Below, piece after piece: positions 22,968 through 34,327 of a stretch of 64,000 nucleotides of DNA (position 1 is the first letter of the stretch; each line of letters opens with the position of its first letter). The stretch comes from Lepidodermella squamata (Eukaryota > Gastrotricha), in NCBI GenBank assembly GCA_047495785.1, contig JBLDXI010000013.1, forward strand, positions 2,480,001 through 2,544,000, given 5' to 3'. The notes below the pieces were generated by a model, which was not told where the DNA came from, ran no database searches, and worked only from the letters and a program-made list of their open reading frames with translations. The position numbers and the translations under genes are program-made.

Positions 22968-24353
22968 CTGTAAACGTATTAATTTTCGCGGTATTTTTGA
23001 ATTCGCGGACGGCCCATTTTCGGTCATTTTTCATTTTCGCGGATTCTTGAATTCGCGGACTCAACTTTGGAAAAATTACCATTTTCGCGCTCAATTATTT
23101 TCGCGGACGTGTAATTTTCGCGGTGATATGAATTCGCGCAATTGCCGCCTCGGTGATTCGCAGAGCCGCAGCGCACGCAAATGAACAGGTGCGCTCGTCG
23201 ACCAAACAATAAAGCCTATTACGCACATTTGCGAGTGCGCGTCCAGGGCGGCGGTTGTCTTGATCGCAGTGTTCCTACCTACCTAAGCGCGATCTTTGAT
23301 GGGCACCCTGTGAATCGGGAGCATGCCGTTAGAATTTTATTGGCCCACCCCATGTCCAATTGGAAGCGGCGCGCAGGTGGCTACAGCGCACGCTGAATTT
23401 GTCTAAAATGTTTTAAAAACTCCCGTGTCACTCGCGCGCAAAATTTGATTGAATAGAAGCTCAAAAATCCGTAAAAAATGCTTCACTTTTTAACTTATGG
23501 TGCAAATTATATGAACAACTCAAGTTTTCGACGGTGAGGAATTCCTAGGAACAAATTAGATATTTGGATTCAGCGTGAAAAGTTGAGCTACACGGCAAAT
23601 ATACGCGCGCCTATGATCAAAATTAGGGAAGAAATAGGGGTATTAAATCATCCGTTGTGCTCGCGCGCGTGTTTGTGTGCGTCTGTTGATGACGCGCGCG
23701 CAAGACCTTCAACAGGCAGAGCGCGGCACATGCGCTGTTTTTAAGCGCGCGCGCTCATACAGTTAAACGTTTCTTCCGCATTTCTTCATCATTTTGAAAG
23801 AAAAAAGTGCAAAAATTGGCGACATTTCAACACAAAATGTCACGCTGAATCAAAATATCTAATTTGTTTATTGAAATTCATCGCCGTCGAAAACTTTATA
23901 TTGCCTGCTCCAGTCAAATTTGCGTTTTTGATAATTATTTCATCACACGGGCGCGCACCGATTCGCCTATGAAAACTGAGACTAAAATCGTGTAATATTA
24001 ATGCTATTCGAATTTTTTTGCTGCTTTCAAATTGTCGGTAATACTTACATGCCGAGTACTGTTAAACGACGTTCGTTATTCAAATTTTGTGTAGAACTGA
24101 TGAAGATGAAAGTAAGTAGGTAAAAAAACAGCGAAGCGATTTCCTAAAAAAACACACTTTCACTTGTGGGTCAATTTGACAAAGTAATTATGGCGCGCCC
24201 TAATTTTCACGAAAACATTTCTTTCACGCGCCTTAATTTCCGCGAAAATAATTTTTCACGCGGACTAATTTTCGCGGTTTTTAAATTCGCGGCCGGAGAA
24301 AATCCGCGAAATCCGCGAAAATTAATACTATGCGAAAAATAATACGTTTACAG
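22968..24353. mobile_element. Non-autonomous TA-target inverted-repeat transposon (Tc1/mariner/pogo-like MITE)
   Basis: The element begins CTGTAAACGTATTA and ends with the exact reverse complement of those bases apart from the last position or so. It is flanked on both sides by TA (22966-22967 and 24354-24355), the target duplication expected for the Tc1/mariner/pogo group. Both ends carry clusters of CGCGGA/TTCGCGG motifs in opposite orientation. An internal pair of arms (23521-23578 and 23840-23897) is also inverted, so much of the element folds back on itself. No transposase frame is present, so it depended on another element. It lies inside an exon of the minus-strand gene remnant, and removing it restores the reading frame there. 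Confidence 0.85.
23521..23897. repeat. Internal inverted repeat of the transposon
   Basis: The left arm at 23521-23578 (AAGTTTTCGACGG...ACAAATTAGATATTTGGATTCAGCGTGA) is nearly the reverse complement of the right arm at 23840-23897. The last 29 bases differ at one position. A loop of roughly 260 bases separates the arms and contains CGCGCG strings. Confidence 0.85.
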
Positions 24354-25125
24354 TAATTTGGCTTCGAGTAACAGCTAGGCCCAAATAAATGGTCGTAGCT
24401 CTCTTCGGGCCGGCAGCCACAGGTCACCTTGTCCTTTTCCGCTGGATTACGATCGATAGGGTTAAGGTCGTCTATAAAGGATAGAAGGGAAATTTCTTAA
24501 AATTCGAGAATGATTGAAAGGTTACGGTAAATAAACAATTGACGGGTTCCTTTAGCTTGCATCACTTCGACAACCTTTTCCGGCCGAACTGGTTGCCATT
24601 GATTGGGATCTTCTCTTGAAGCTAGTAAATCCGCATGACTGTAGGGACGACTAGATTAAAGAAAAAACTCTTGAAAGTCAGAAATTTTTTTGGATCCTGT
24701 TGTCTATTCTAAAACCCCATTATAGAAGAATAGGATAACATTTCAAAAGCTTTACCCTTTATCTAGAAAGGTGTTCTGGAAAATTCCTTCATCACGCTGC
24801 CAGTCGTGCATCCTGCCGTAAGAAGTTCTGAAAAATGGGTCCGCCTTAACATTATGACGATCTTAGAGCTTCCGGTGTAACGAACCTGCTTTCCTTTCGC
24901 CGGCCATTTGGGTCACGCCGATAGGAATAAACATTTGTTTTATAGTCCATAGCCATTTTGAGCTTGATAATTCGCGAAAATCTAGCCAAAAAGTATCGTC
25001 CAATACACCACACCTTGTAACCTCAGCTCTTTGAGACGCCTCAGCGTTTTTGCACCCTTTCAGTCTGATATGAATGCGATGAAGAAAAATCAATCTTGTA
25101 CGCTATGTTATTTTTGCTCCCAGAA

Positions 25126-25412
25126 AATCACCGCATTTTTTTTCACAGAGGCAACTGGGCACCAATCAACATAAAAACGATACTATACCGCTCGTAGCAT
25201 AAAAGACGACATGATTTAATGCGCCAATCGAACGGATATACGTTCGCGACTTGCGCTCAAGTCATAATTTGTTCAGGCGATATGGAAACCCAGACAATTG
25301 GACACCGCTATTTTATTCGCAATTTTTTTTACAATAATTATCATTTAAATTCGCTTCACAAAAATCACTAGAAATTCAAACGTGAGAACAGAGTGTCAAT
25401 CGGACTAGATTT
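25126..25412. other. Short intergenic spacer downstream of PTPA
   Basis: This spacer lies between the PTPA stop codon and the first piece of the gene remnant to its left. It is AT-rich and no exon is seen. Confidence 0.4.
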
Positions 25413-26669
25413 TCAACTCGGCGGCTTTTCCATGGTGAAAAGCGACCCGAAAACGATGTGTTGAACAATAGGGAATTTGGCTAGCACCTCGCCTCGATAC
25501 ATTTTAATAAGACCCTGGTTCGCCTTAGCCCAGTTCGGCACCCCAGATATATTCCATAGCTGGTTTGAATGTTCGGCGAACGGGCCGGTTTTCACCTGTG
25601 TGATGTATCTGATCGCGCTCAGAAACAAATAATCGGCATAATGACGGTCGTAAATGCTTGGTTCTGGGAAATTCGATGGTAGAATTGACGTGTGGTCCTG
25701 AAGTTGAGATGCACCCCATAAGAAGGGCAAAAATTGGTAGTCATCCAAACACCAAACACCATGACTACCCGCGGGTTCCATTCTGAAAATTGAAAAAAAT
25801 TAAAATTTAATTTAAATTAAAAAAAAATTCGAAAAAGAAGATTCCAGGCTTCTGACATTATTTAAAAAATTCCAAAATACCGTATTTTTTGTTACCATAG
25901 CAGCCCGGCCTACTCAAATTTCAACCTCAAAATTTTGCAAATTTCAAAAAATAATTTTTGGTGAATAGTTCATTTTTGACGTTTTCGAACCGACTTGACC
26001 CCTCAACCCTGGGCTACTATTAGTGGATGGGCTACTATTGGAACAAATACGGTGTACCGATAATTCATTTTTTATTTACCTGTATGTTACTTGAAGTTTT
26101 CGGCACATCTGTAAATACTGGTCGAAAGCTTGAAGGAGAAACGCAGTGCCATCGGTATCGTTTAAAAACCCGATTTTATAGAGGATCAAGCCGAAAATGA
26201 CGAAATTTAGCTCATGCCCAGTGCCATAGTCGATTCTAGTCGAATTTCCGAAGGCATCGAGCAGATAGGGCTTTAGTTCGACTTTCGCCCGGCGAAAGCC
26301 GCCTCCTTCCGGCAACATTTTGTCGAGTAATTCGTCGCAATTTTCCGACATTTTCTTGAACCATTCACGGTACGCCTGATTACCGAATCGCGCTGGCTGT
26401 TGAATTGGCGGAGTTTCGTCGATTAACCGGCTCAAACTGTCGATTAGAGCTAGGATCGATTTAATATTATCGCTAATTTGGTAATCTTTCGTTGATGAAA
26501 TCGCTTTGTTACACACGCAATCGTTGAGCCATAGCATGAATTTAATAAGATCGGCATAAGCAGGCGATTGCTCCCATTTTCGCATGTCCATTGGCTTCAA
26601 AACCGCGCGTTTCGGCTCGACGAACTCGTGCGTTTCTGGGTTTACTCGTTCTAGCTGTGGTGAAGTCAT
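25413..26669 (-). CDS. PTPA: Serine/threonine-protein phosphatase 2A activator (PTPA/PPP2R4)
   Basis: Two exons (26080-26669 and 25413-25782) join in frame to 319 residues, the usual size of the family. The signature around the junction reads [26 protein letters not shown]; in PTPA this stretch lines the nucleotide and peptide-binding cleft. Other family landmarks are DYGTGHELNFV, FGNQAYREWF and WAKANQGLIKMYRGEVL. PTPA is a peptidyl-prolyl isomerase-like chaperone that loads metal into, and so activates, the PP2A catalytic subunit in cytosol and nucleus. The start ATG at 26669 is followed at once by the conserved N-terminal region. It lies 183 bases downstream of Cdk5 on the same strand, so it may be co-transcribed with it. 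Confidence 0.96.
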
Positions 26670-26852
26670 TTTAATATATAAAAAATCGACTATTTGAAAA
26701 GAAACCGTTGTTATTCATCTCACAATCACTTTACTATTACGTCGAGTACAAAAGCGTCTGAATGTCCGTAGAAATCAAACATAATAGGCAAGTGGAAGAC
26801 ATTGAAAAATTGCATGCGATTATTATTTTATTTGTAATTATTATATATTTGA

Positions 26853-27811
26853 TTATCGGAATCGATGAGTCGTATGATCGCGGAAATATTGATGCTCGAG
26901 CGCAGCTTTATCAGTTATCCGACTCGCCGGGTTGAGAATTAACATTTTCTGCAGCAAATCTCGACCGTTTGCTGATAGACGCGGTACGACGTGGCTTAAA
27001 GACGAAGCACCTGATGTCACGCCTAACGAAGCCGAAGTTGATATTGGCCGGTAATCGGGTAAAGATGTCACACCAGGCCATGATTCTTCGCTTGGCCAGC
27101 CTGAAATGGGAGTGAAAAGTTATTTAATATACCTCCGCCTTGAAAATTACTACCTAATAATTTGAAAATTTTCTTCAATTGATCGTCCGCATCTGTACCA
27201 GGGAACAAAGGTCTGCCACCATTGGCCAACTCAGCGAAAATACAACCAGCCGACCAGGCGTCTACCGCAGTATCGTATTGACGAGATCCGAAGAGAATTT
27301 CAGGGGCGCGGTACCATAATGTAACTACTTCGCATGAAAATGACCGAACAGGAATGCCAAAAGCACGAGCTAATCCAAAGTCGGCCAAGCGGAGCTCGCC
27401 ATTACGAGTTAGAAGTAGGTTTTGAGGCTTCAAATCGCGGTGGAGTACATGCTTTCTGTGGCAATATTCAATGCCGCTCAGCAACTGATGAAATAAGTTT
27501 CGCACCAAATTTTGATCGATTTCTCCGTTGCAGCTCTCGAAAAAGCGCTTCAGATCTTGATCACAGTATTCAAAGACTAGAGTGAGAATCTTCTCGCTGT
27601 GAAGAACGTCGATTAAGCGTACAATGTTGGGGTGACGCAGCTCCTTTAAAAGAGCGATCTCTCGCAAGGCTGAACTCGGAACGCCTTCGTCTTCCAAGTC
27701 CAAGCGCACACGTTTCAAAGCGACGATCTCCTGAGTTTGCCGATTTTTCGCTTTGAAGACCATGCCATACGTACCTTCGCCAATTTTCTCAATTTTTTCA
27801 TATTTTTCCAT
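26853..27811 (-). CDS. Cdk5: Cyclin-dependent kinase 5
   Basis: Two exons (27154-27811 and 26853-27100) join in frame to 301 residues. Kinase motifs in order: GEGTYGMV with the regulatory Thr14/Tyr15 pair, catalytic Lys in VALKRV, the C-helix PSSALRE typical of Cdk5 (PSTAIRE in Cdk1/2), [13 protein letters not shown] and APEILFG. LPDYRPI and [13 protein letters not shown] close the C-lobe. Cdk5 pairs with p35-type activators, not cyclins, and controls neuronal migration and synapse function. TAF13 ends 98 bases upstream and PTPA begins 183 bases downstream, all on one strand. A TTCATAG acceptor-like site lies about 20 bases before the start codon. Confidence 0.97.
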
Positions 27812-27909
27812 CGAAATGAATAATAATTATCTATGAAGTCCATGAATATGATGATGAGATAAATTTAATGAAAAACTCATATGAGCGAGATAAAAATCTG
27901 GGACAACAC

Positions 27910-28308
27910 CTATTCTTTCTCTTCAGGCTTAGCGCCGGTGGGAGGGCGATCGATGGTGTTCTCATCGAATGCTTTTCTGGCTTTTTTCAACTCGTCATTC
28001 ATTAAAAGAAGCTCTTTGACGCGTGAGAACTTGCGTTCATCTTTGCGAATGAGAAAAATAATATCTTCAACCATGACTCGGCCAGCTTTGCTAACATCAA
28101 CAGCTCGTTTAGTCATATCGATTACGTACTCGATTGCCAGATGTTCCAGCAGATCTACTGTGTCTTGGTATGGATTGTCTTCATCGCCGAATCCGAACAG
28201 CATGAAGCGAATTTCTTTAGCAAAAATACCGGCTTGAATAGTTGAATGAGTTACTTGATCATCATCGTCAAGTAACTCCTCTTCGCCAACGCCGACATAG
28301 GATGCCAT
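27910..28308 (-). CDS. TAF13: TFIID subunit 13 (TAF13)
   Basis: A single exon encodes 132 residues. After an acidic N-terminus comes the TAF13 histone fold: FAKEIRFMLFGFGDEDNPYQDTVDLLE, then VIDMTKRAVDVSKAGRVMVEDIIFLIRKD. In other animals this pairs with TAF11 inside TFIID, the complex that positions RNA polymerase II at core promoters. The short Lys/Glu-rich C-terminal tail has no further domain. It is the first of three closely packed same-strand genes (TAF13, Cdk5, PTPA), which suggests a shared promoter in the gap at 28.3-29.6 kb. Confidence 0.95.
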   Translation of the reverse strand: MASYVGVGEEELLDDDDQVTHSTIQAGIFAKEIRFMLFGFGDEDNPYQDTVDLLEHLAIEYVIDMTKRAVDVSKAGRVMVEDIIFLIRKDERKFSRVKELLLMNDELKKARKAFDENTIDRPPTGAKPEEKE

Positions 28309-29665
28309 GTTTTATAAAGAATTTTTACTTACGGAGACTTCTAGAAGAAGAAGAAAATGCGAGTGATCTAGCAAACGTTCAGGTTGTTTTCTGTTTGCAA
28401 CAACGTTACACAAATATATGAATTCGAATAGATTTGATCGCCGATCAACGAGAACACAGAATCAACAAGTCTTGACAGCAAAGAGCCAACATGTTGGTCT
28501 AAGTCAACCAATTGAGGATAGATTTACCAGCAAACGGAGCGTGAGGTAAATGCCTTATGCCATAGGCCTTCTGTCCTCCGTTCTCGCAGAATAATCAAAC
28601 AGGACGACTGCGATGTAAATAGGAAATGGGTAAACTGTAGCCAGCCTTTCTCGCAGTAATTACAAAAACTCAAAGAATATCTCACTTTCATTTCCAAGCG
28701 TCATCAGCCTGTTAGATGAACTGGGAATGATGCGAAAGTGGTGGGTATAAAGGCACAGCAGTTAGCAGTTCTAGAAATTGTAATGTGCCCCTAGCTTTGA
28801 TTTTTGGTGAGTATAACTCTGCGGTTCCTGTATGCTGCATGCAGGAAGCAGACACACAGCTTGACCAGCCAAGCAGCCAAAACAGCCGAGAGCCAACAGC
28901 CGAGAAGATGAAGGTTACACTTGATTAGTTAACACTTCATTCTTTGTTTATCACGCATATTAACTTTTAGTTCAGAGGACGAGAGATATAGTTCTCAAGA
29001 AAATTTTCCAATATATATTATCGAGAAATATTGCTTTGAATTGTCATAAAATGAGCAATCCGTAAAAAATCTTGGCAGTCGGTACAGACGAGTTCACCGT
29101 TTATGGTGCTATGATTCAAAGCAGTAACGGTGAAATCATACTCTCGAATCTTGCATTACGCTGAGACTTTTGTCTTGTTTGATTTGTTACTCCGATACTT
29201 GTTTTCTTCACGAAGAACTAGACGAAGCAACAGCCATCGACGTATTGAATGCATTTTGAATCCACTTGTTCTTAGAACTAGTAAATAGCTCAGTTTTTCT
29301 TGGCAACCGCATCTCGGATCTATTGGTTCCTTCTATTAGCTGCACCAGTTGAAGAAATAGCGTCGAAGGGGAGAACGGAAGACGTCTCTTGACCTTTCAT
29401 CCTGTGCCACCTCCAGTCCTCGAAGAGTTATCTGTACATTTTTATGTCTACATCATGAGTAATTTGGGCTGCATTTTTCTTTCATTTTCTGATTATAGTA
29501 TGAATTGAATAGCTGCTTATTTCTACACTCTAGACCTAACTAACGCATAGGTGTGGTAGTTATAACAGGCTTATGTCGTAGTTTAGAGCTTGAAAATATG
29601 ATTTTGTGGCTTTCCTTTTTTCATACATTGTAACTCTCCGTATTTTACTAGGCTTTTATTTCTGA
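28309..29665. other. Intergenic, divergent promoter region TAF13/spastin
   Basis: This gap separates genes that run apart and so should hold both promoters. No exon or RNA gene is recognised. A TTTTACTAG acceptor-like site lies about 15 bases before the spastin start. Confidence 0.5.
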
Positions 29666-31032
29666 ATGGTTGCTATGAACAGCTGGGAGAAGCTGCGAGC
29701 TGCTCAGCATGATGCGTGGGCTTTGGTTGATACTGCTGTTACTGAGGATGAGAAAGCAACTGGTAGCGAGAAACGACGTGCGTTGCCATTCTATAAGTCT
29801 GGTTTAGAAGCCTTAAATGTTGCGATAAAAATTGATACTAGCGGTATCACTGATGAAGCAACTAAAGAGAGGGCCAACCGTTTGCGCCAGAAAATCGAAA
29901 AGAACATAGATTACGTCAGGGAGCGTATTCGCTTAATTGAGACACTCCCACCTCTAACAACAACTCATCGCAGCGCTCGACCTACGTCAACTTTGTCATC
30001 CCGGACGACCGCTAAAACTGCTGCTCCCTCGAAAACTGACAAAGGCGACGCAAAACTTACCCTTAAAAATGTCGACAAGGCTTTAGCCGAAGCTATCTTA
30101 TCTGAAATAGTCACTCCCGCTGGCAAAGGCCCAACTTTCGATGACGTAATTGGCGTTGAAGAGTGCAAAGAAGCTCTGAACGAAGCAGTGATATTACCAG
30201 CTGTGCGACCTGATCTCTTCACAGGATCCCGCGTTCCACCTAAGTAATAATTCAACTATTAATATCTAACACGATTGTAAACTTTGCACTGATTTGCAGA
30301 GGTGTTTTACTGTATGGACCTCCTGGTAATGGGAAAACGTTGTTAGCTAAAGCGGTTGCTAATCAAGCGAATGCTACGTTTTTCTCCATCACCGCATCAA
30401 CCCTCATATCGAAATGGATGGGCGAGAGCGAAAAGCTGGTTCGAGCTCTGTTCACAGCAGCTCGCGAGCTTCAACCATCTGTCATTTTTCTTGACGAATG
30501 TGATTCTATCCTCACCGAACGCAAAAGTGGTGACAACGACTCTATTCGTCGCGTGAAGACCCAATTTCTCGTCGAATGTGACGGTCTCTCAACCGGTGAA
30601 AATGAGCGTGTTGTATTGCTAGCAGCTACAAACAGACCTTGGGATTTGGATACTGCAGCTTTGCGTCGGTTACCTCGTCGAATTTACCTACCACTACCAG
30701 ATGCCAAATGCCGAGCTGCAATCCTCACTAGCTGGTATGAGAAAAACAAGCAACAAGCCAGTTTGTCTCCCAGTGAAATCGAAGAGCTAGCCGATAAAAT
30801 GGAAGGTTACTCGGCTGCTGATATGACTCAATTATTTCAAAACGCTGCATTAGCTCCACTCCGCGAGCTCAGTATTGAAGTTCAGAAAACTATCGACCGC
30901 AAAGACATTCGCCCAATTAATGCCAACGATATTTGTGCTTCGATGCGAAAAATTCGCCCATCAGCTTCCGACCCGGCTGCTCTTCGCGAATTCGAGAAAT
31001 GGACAGCTGAATTCGGCTCATCGGGTCTTTAA
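29666..31032 (+). CDS. spas: Spastin, microtubule-severing AAA ATPase
   Basis: Two exons (29666-30243 and 30300-31032) join in frame to 436 residues. Residues about 5-90 form a MIT-type helical bundle (ALPFYKSGLEALNVAI). A short linker leads to the AAA core: DVIGVEECKEALNEAVILPAVRP, Walker A GPPGNGKT, pore loop SKWMGE, Walker B IIFLDE-like (VIFLDECDS), SRH ATNRPWDLD and the spastin-type C-terminus IRPSASD...YEKW-like (FEKWTAEFG). VILP.VRPDLFTG and EKLVRALF favour spastin over fidgetin or katanin. Spastin severs microtubules in axons and at midbodies. The N-terminal membrane hairpin of the long human form is absent from this model; the start at 29666 resembles the short isoform. An upstream exon cannot be excluded. 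Confidence 0.92.
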
Positions 31033-31198
31033 TTAGCAAATTAAAAAACCGGTGCATTATTGATACTTTGCTTCTTCGTATTTTAATGTGATTTTCGCTC
31101 GTTTAATCAAGGATTTTGAAACAATTGATTTCATTTTTTAACTGCTTTTTCTATAATAGGCATGATCTTATTAAATCTGTAGATTTATTCGTGGTTCA

Positions 31199-33484
31199 AT
31201 GGCGCGGAAAGACGTTCCAATGGGCAAGCCCGGGCAACAAAAACGCGGAAATTCGAGTGGTAAAAACGTTGATGAAAAAGATGCGGCGAACAAGAAAGGC
31301 AGCCCATCTTCATCTTCGAAATCCACCCCTCAACTGCGGCGATCTGGGCGCAATTCTTCAAATAGCAATAAAAGCGACTCTTATTTGTCTTCGGATCCGA
31401 ACTTCGCGGCATTCAAAGAGCGCCTTGTTGCTATCGGCCTCGAACTTCGCGATATAATTGGCGATGGGTTTGTGGTTTTAATTTTTTTCTAGCAATTTGA
31501 ACGCAATTTTGTGGTATTTAGGAATTGTTTATTCCGAGCTCTCGGTGACCAGCTCGATGGCAGCGACTGTGATCATTTGAAACATCGCGAGGATGTTGTC
31601 CGGTACATGATAAAACACGAAAATGATTTCTCCCCTTTCGTCGAAGACGATGTGCCATTCTCAAAACACAGTGCGTTGAACTCATTTGTCGCCTTAATTT
31701 TGTTTAATGATTTTTTTCTTGCAGTCGACGAACTTCGCCAACCTGGTACATTTGCTGGCAATGACGCGATTGTAGCGTTCGCCCGGTTGCACAAAGTAAC
31801 AATCATAATTCACCAGCTCGACGCGCCGGCGATTGAAATTAAAGGCGCAGATGAGTCGGCCCGCCAGTTGCACATCTCATACCACAACGGCGATCACTAT
31901 TCGTCGGTGCGGCGCATCAACGACTCGACTAACAAACCAGTCAACATTCGGCTGACTCCCATTGTTGGCAGCAACTCTCAAAATAATAATCATAATAATA
32001 ACAATAATAACAAAGACCATCGATCTTCATCGTCTGCCTCAAATTCGTCGAATCACAGTGGGAAAACGCAATCGTCTACGCCGAATACTAGCGGCTTCTC
32101 CGACCTAGCGGCGATTAATGAAATTATCGAGCGGACCGGCTGTGATGACGTTGAACTCGTGAAATCGTCGCTGGCCGATAACGAAAATGACGTAGCGGCG
32201 ACGATTGACTCGGTTATGGCGATTCTTACCGTGACTCGCGCCGACTCGGCCGCGTCCTCTATAGACGGCGCCGGCAGTGACGGTGAACTGGGCTCGAGTC
32301 AAAACAGCAATTCGGCTAAATCTTCTGCTAAAGGACGGGTGAGTCGCATTATTTCAAATAATTAGAAGCCAGGGTAGTATAACTTAGTGCACCTCAAATC
32401 TGAACATGACCCTCTTTGATTTTGATTTCGAGTCGACATGTTTTGAACAAAAGACATCTATGTTGAACCGGGATTTTTCATTCAATTGCTCTACTCAGGA
32501 TAGGGTTCCTCTATTTGTTTATTTGCACTTTAGAAGCCTTGGAAGCTACAAAATTAGTTAAACTTGTAACATATCTAAGAAATGTTGGGCAACAAAATTT
32601 TTCAAATAAAAACTCAAATTATTCAAATTCAAATAAAAAATGCGGAGGTTTCTTGAAATTTTTCATTGGATGCTAAAATCATGGCCTAATTAGAACCCTG
32701 AGCTAGCTGATTAATCAAGTGGGAACTCTTATAATATGAGCTCTCAAGATCCAGTATCGAAATTGGCTCAACGTGAATTCGTCTTAAACTTCCGGTTATG
32801 GTCGAACATTCACGTAGGTAACCCTACATTTGGGCTCCAGGACAAATATGATTTTTCGAGTTTCAGTTCTCCTTTTTTATTTCCAAGCCAAATCGATAAA
32901 TCTCACTATAAAACTCATCGATAAAACGTTATGAGGATTGTTTTACGTAGCCTACAGAATTTTTATCGATTTCTCAAGTCAGTGATTTTTCCAATATCAG
33001 GAGCCTTGGAAGCCAACATTGAAAATGTTTCTACCCAGCTGATGATACAAAGTCCGACTGTCATGGAAGGCATCACTAGCGATAAGTAAAATTTAGCTGG
33101 ATACTAAATTTCAGTAGTGCGTATGCCAAGACCCATTCCTAAATTTGGCCTGAAATTTGGCTGAACCGCAACCCCTAATTCTGAAAAGAGGCTTATGGCA
33201 TGGGCATATTCATTGTAAAGATGACTAACCAGAGTATGTCCTGAGTTGTGGGAAAATCATCATTTTTCAATGCTTTTATTTATGTTTTCTACTTTTGTTT
33301 ATAGTCTCAACAAGCGAGGGCGAAGAAGGTGGAGAAAAAAATTCGGCGAATGCAAGAGCGTCGCGAGCAGTACCTAACGTCGAAAGGCCCCGTGGACGAG
33401 TCGTCGCGGCGCAGCCAGCAGCCGTCGCCGTCGTCCGATGTCGTAATAATAAACTCGGCGAAATTAGACATTGTCTCAGTATAG
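31199..33484 (+). CDS. OTUD3: OTU-domain deubiquitinase OTUD3
   Basis: Four exons (31199-31467, 31522-31670, 31725-32338 and 33305-33484) join in frame. The OTU domain has the catalytic Cys in [13 protein letters not shown], the block [41 protein letters not shown], and the catalytic His in [13 protein letters not shown]. These match OTUD3 closely. A Ser/Asn-rich spacer and a UBA-like helical segment ([36 protein letters not shown]) follow. The last exon is a basic coiled-coil tail ([18 protein letters not shown]), also seen in OTUD3. OTUD3 removes ubiquitin chains from substrates in the cytosol. The third intron is long (966 bases). The second intron, 54 bases with no stop, would leave the frame open if retained. 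The gene starts 166 bases after the spastin stop. Confidence 0.93.
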
Positions 33485-34327
33485 CAAAACATTGCGAACT
33501 TATGTAATAGTATCATTATGTACCATTTATTTGCAATCTTTTATCACAAGATGTCTGTTTCTTTCTGGAAAAAAATGTCTTGAAAATCCTGTTTTCTGCA
33601 TCAGTCTTACGGTTTGTTTTTCTTCATCTCTCTCTACTTATAAATATTAAAAAAAAACGATGCCTTTCTCTTGCTATAAAAATATTAATTTAGCAAGAAA
33701 TTATCATTAATTTAGTTTTTTATTGGTAAAATATAACTAAAAAAATGACTTTTATTTGTTGCTTGAGAGAATTCGATACGAGGTGAATCTAAACGGATTA
33801 TTTTTGTGTTCAACTACTATGAAGTATGAACAGGTGAGAAAGAGACCCCTTTGAATTGAATGAAAGTCGAAAAAACGCATTTTGAACCAAATAAAAAATA
33901 TTTTCGCAATTATCAATTGTTTTTTCTATAAAAAAATTCGGTGCTTCAAAGCCACTAATAATAATGCGGTGGAAAATGTGAGCAAATTACTAAAGCTGGT
34001 TTGTTTACTCAGGACACACCGGTCCGAGAATTATTTTATGCCGTAAAAACGTGCCCGGAAATGTCCATCGACTAATCGCCGGCGAGATTTTGCATGAAAT
34101 TTACGTGGTTTTAATCGATTGCGAGGCCTGAGTTCAGCCCACCGATGCGATGGTACAGAGAATCAGAGTGGAGTCAGTAAACACCAAATGAGTAACTGAG
34201 CAACTTTTTAATTTTTTAAGTTCGTGGTACTAGAAATGGGAGGCGTCTGGTGAGTAGCTCGTTGATATTTTAGCCACCCTAATATTTTTTGTTCAGCCCA
34301 TTTTGCCCGGCCAGGCGTATCGAGCCG
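33485..34327. other. Intergenic, no gene seen
   Basis: This is an AT-rich spacer between OTUD3 and the next plus-strand gene. A TTTTTTGTTCAG acceptor-like site near 34296 suggests that a 5' UTR exon or trans-splice site precedes the start at 34328. Confidence 0.5.

Larger units (their letters stand above)
22884..25125 (-). pseudogene. Unrecognised gene split by a transposable element and truncated
   Basis: Exon pieces on the minus strand, from right to left: about 24895-25125, about 24760-24830, about 24560-24660, and one exon now in two parts, 24354-24469 and 22884-22967. The second and later pieces join in frame through splice-like sites, giving peptides such as DWQRDEGIFQNTFLDK, GRPYSHADLLASREDPNQW, RQLFIYHDLNPIDRN and CGCRPEESYDHLFGPSCYSK. 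If the element at 22968-24353 and one TA are left out, the split exon reads straight through (SKPN-Y-FNYDHDSNNK). The link from the first piece to the second is out of phase. The 3' part beyond MREG is missing because the copied fragment at 22641-22883 follows at once. No family is recognised. Confidence 0.55.
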
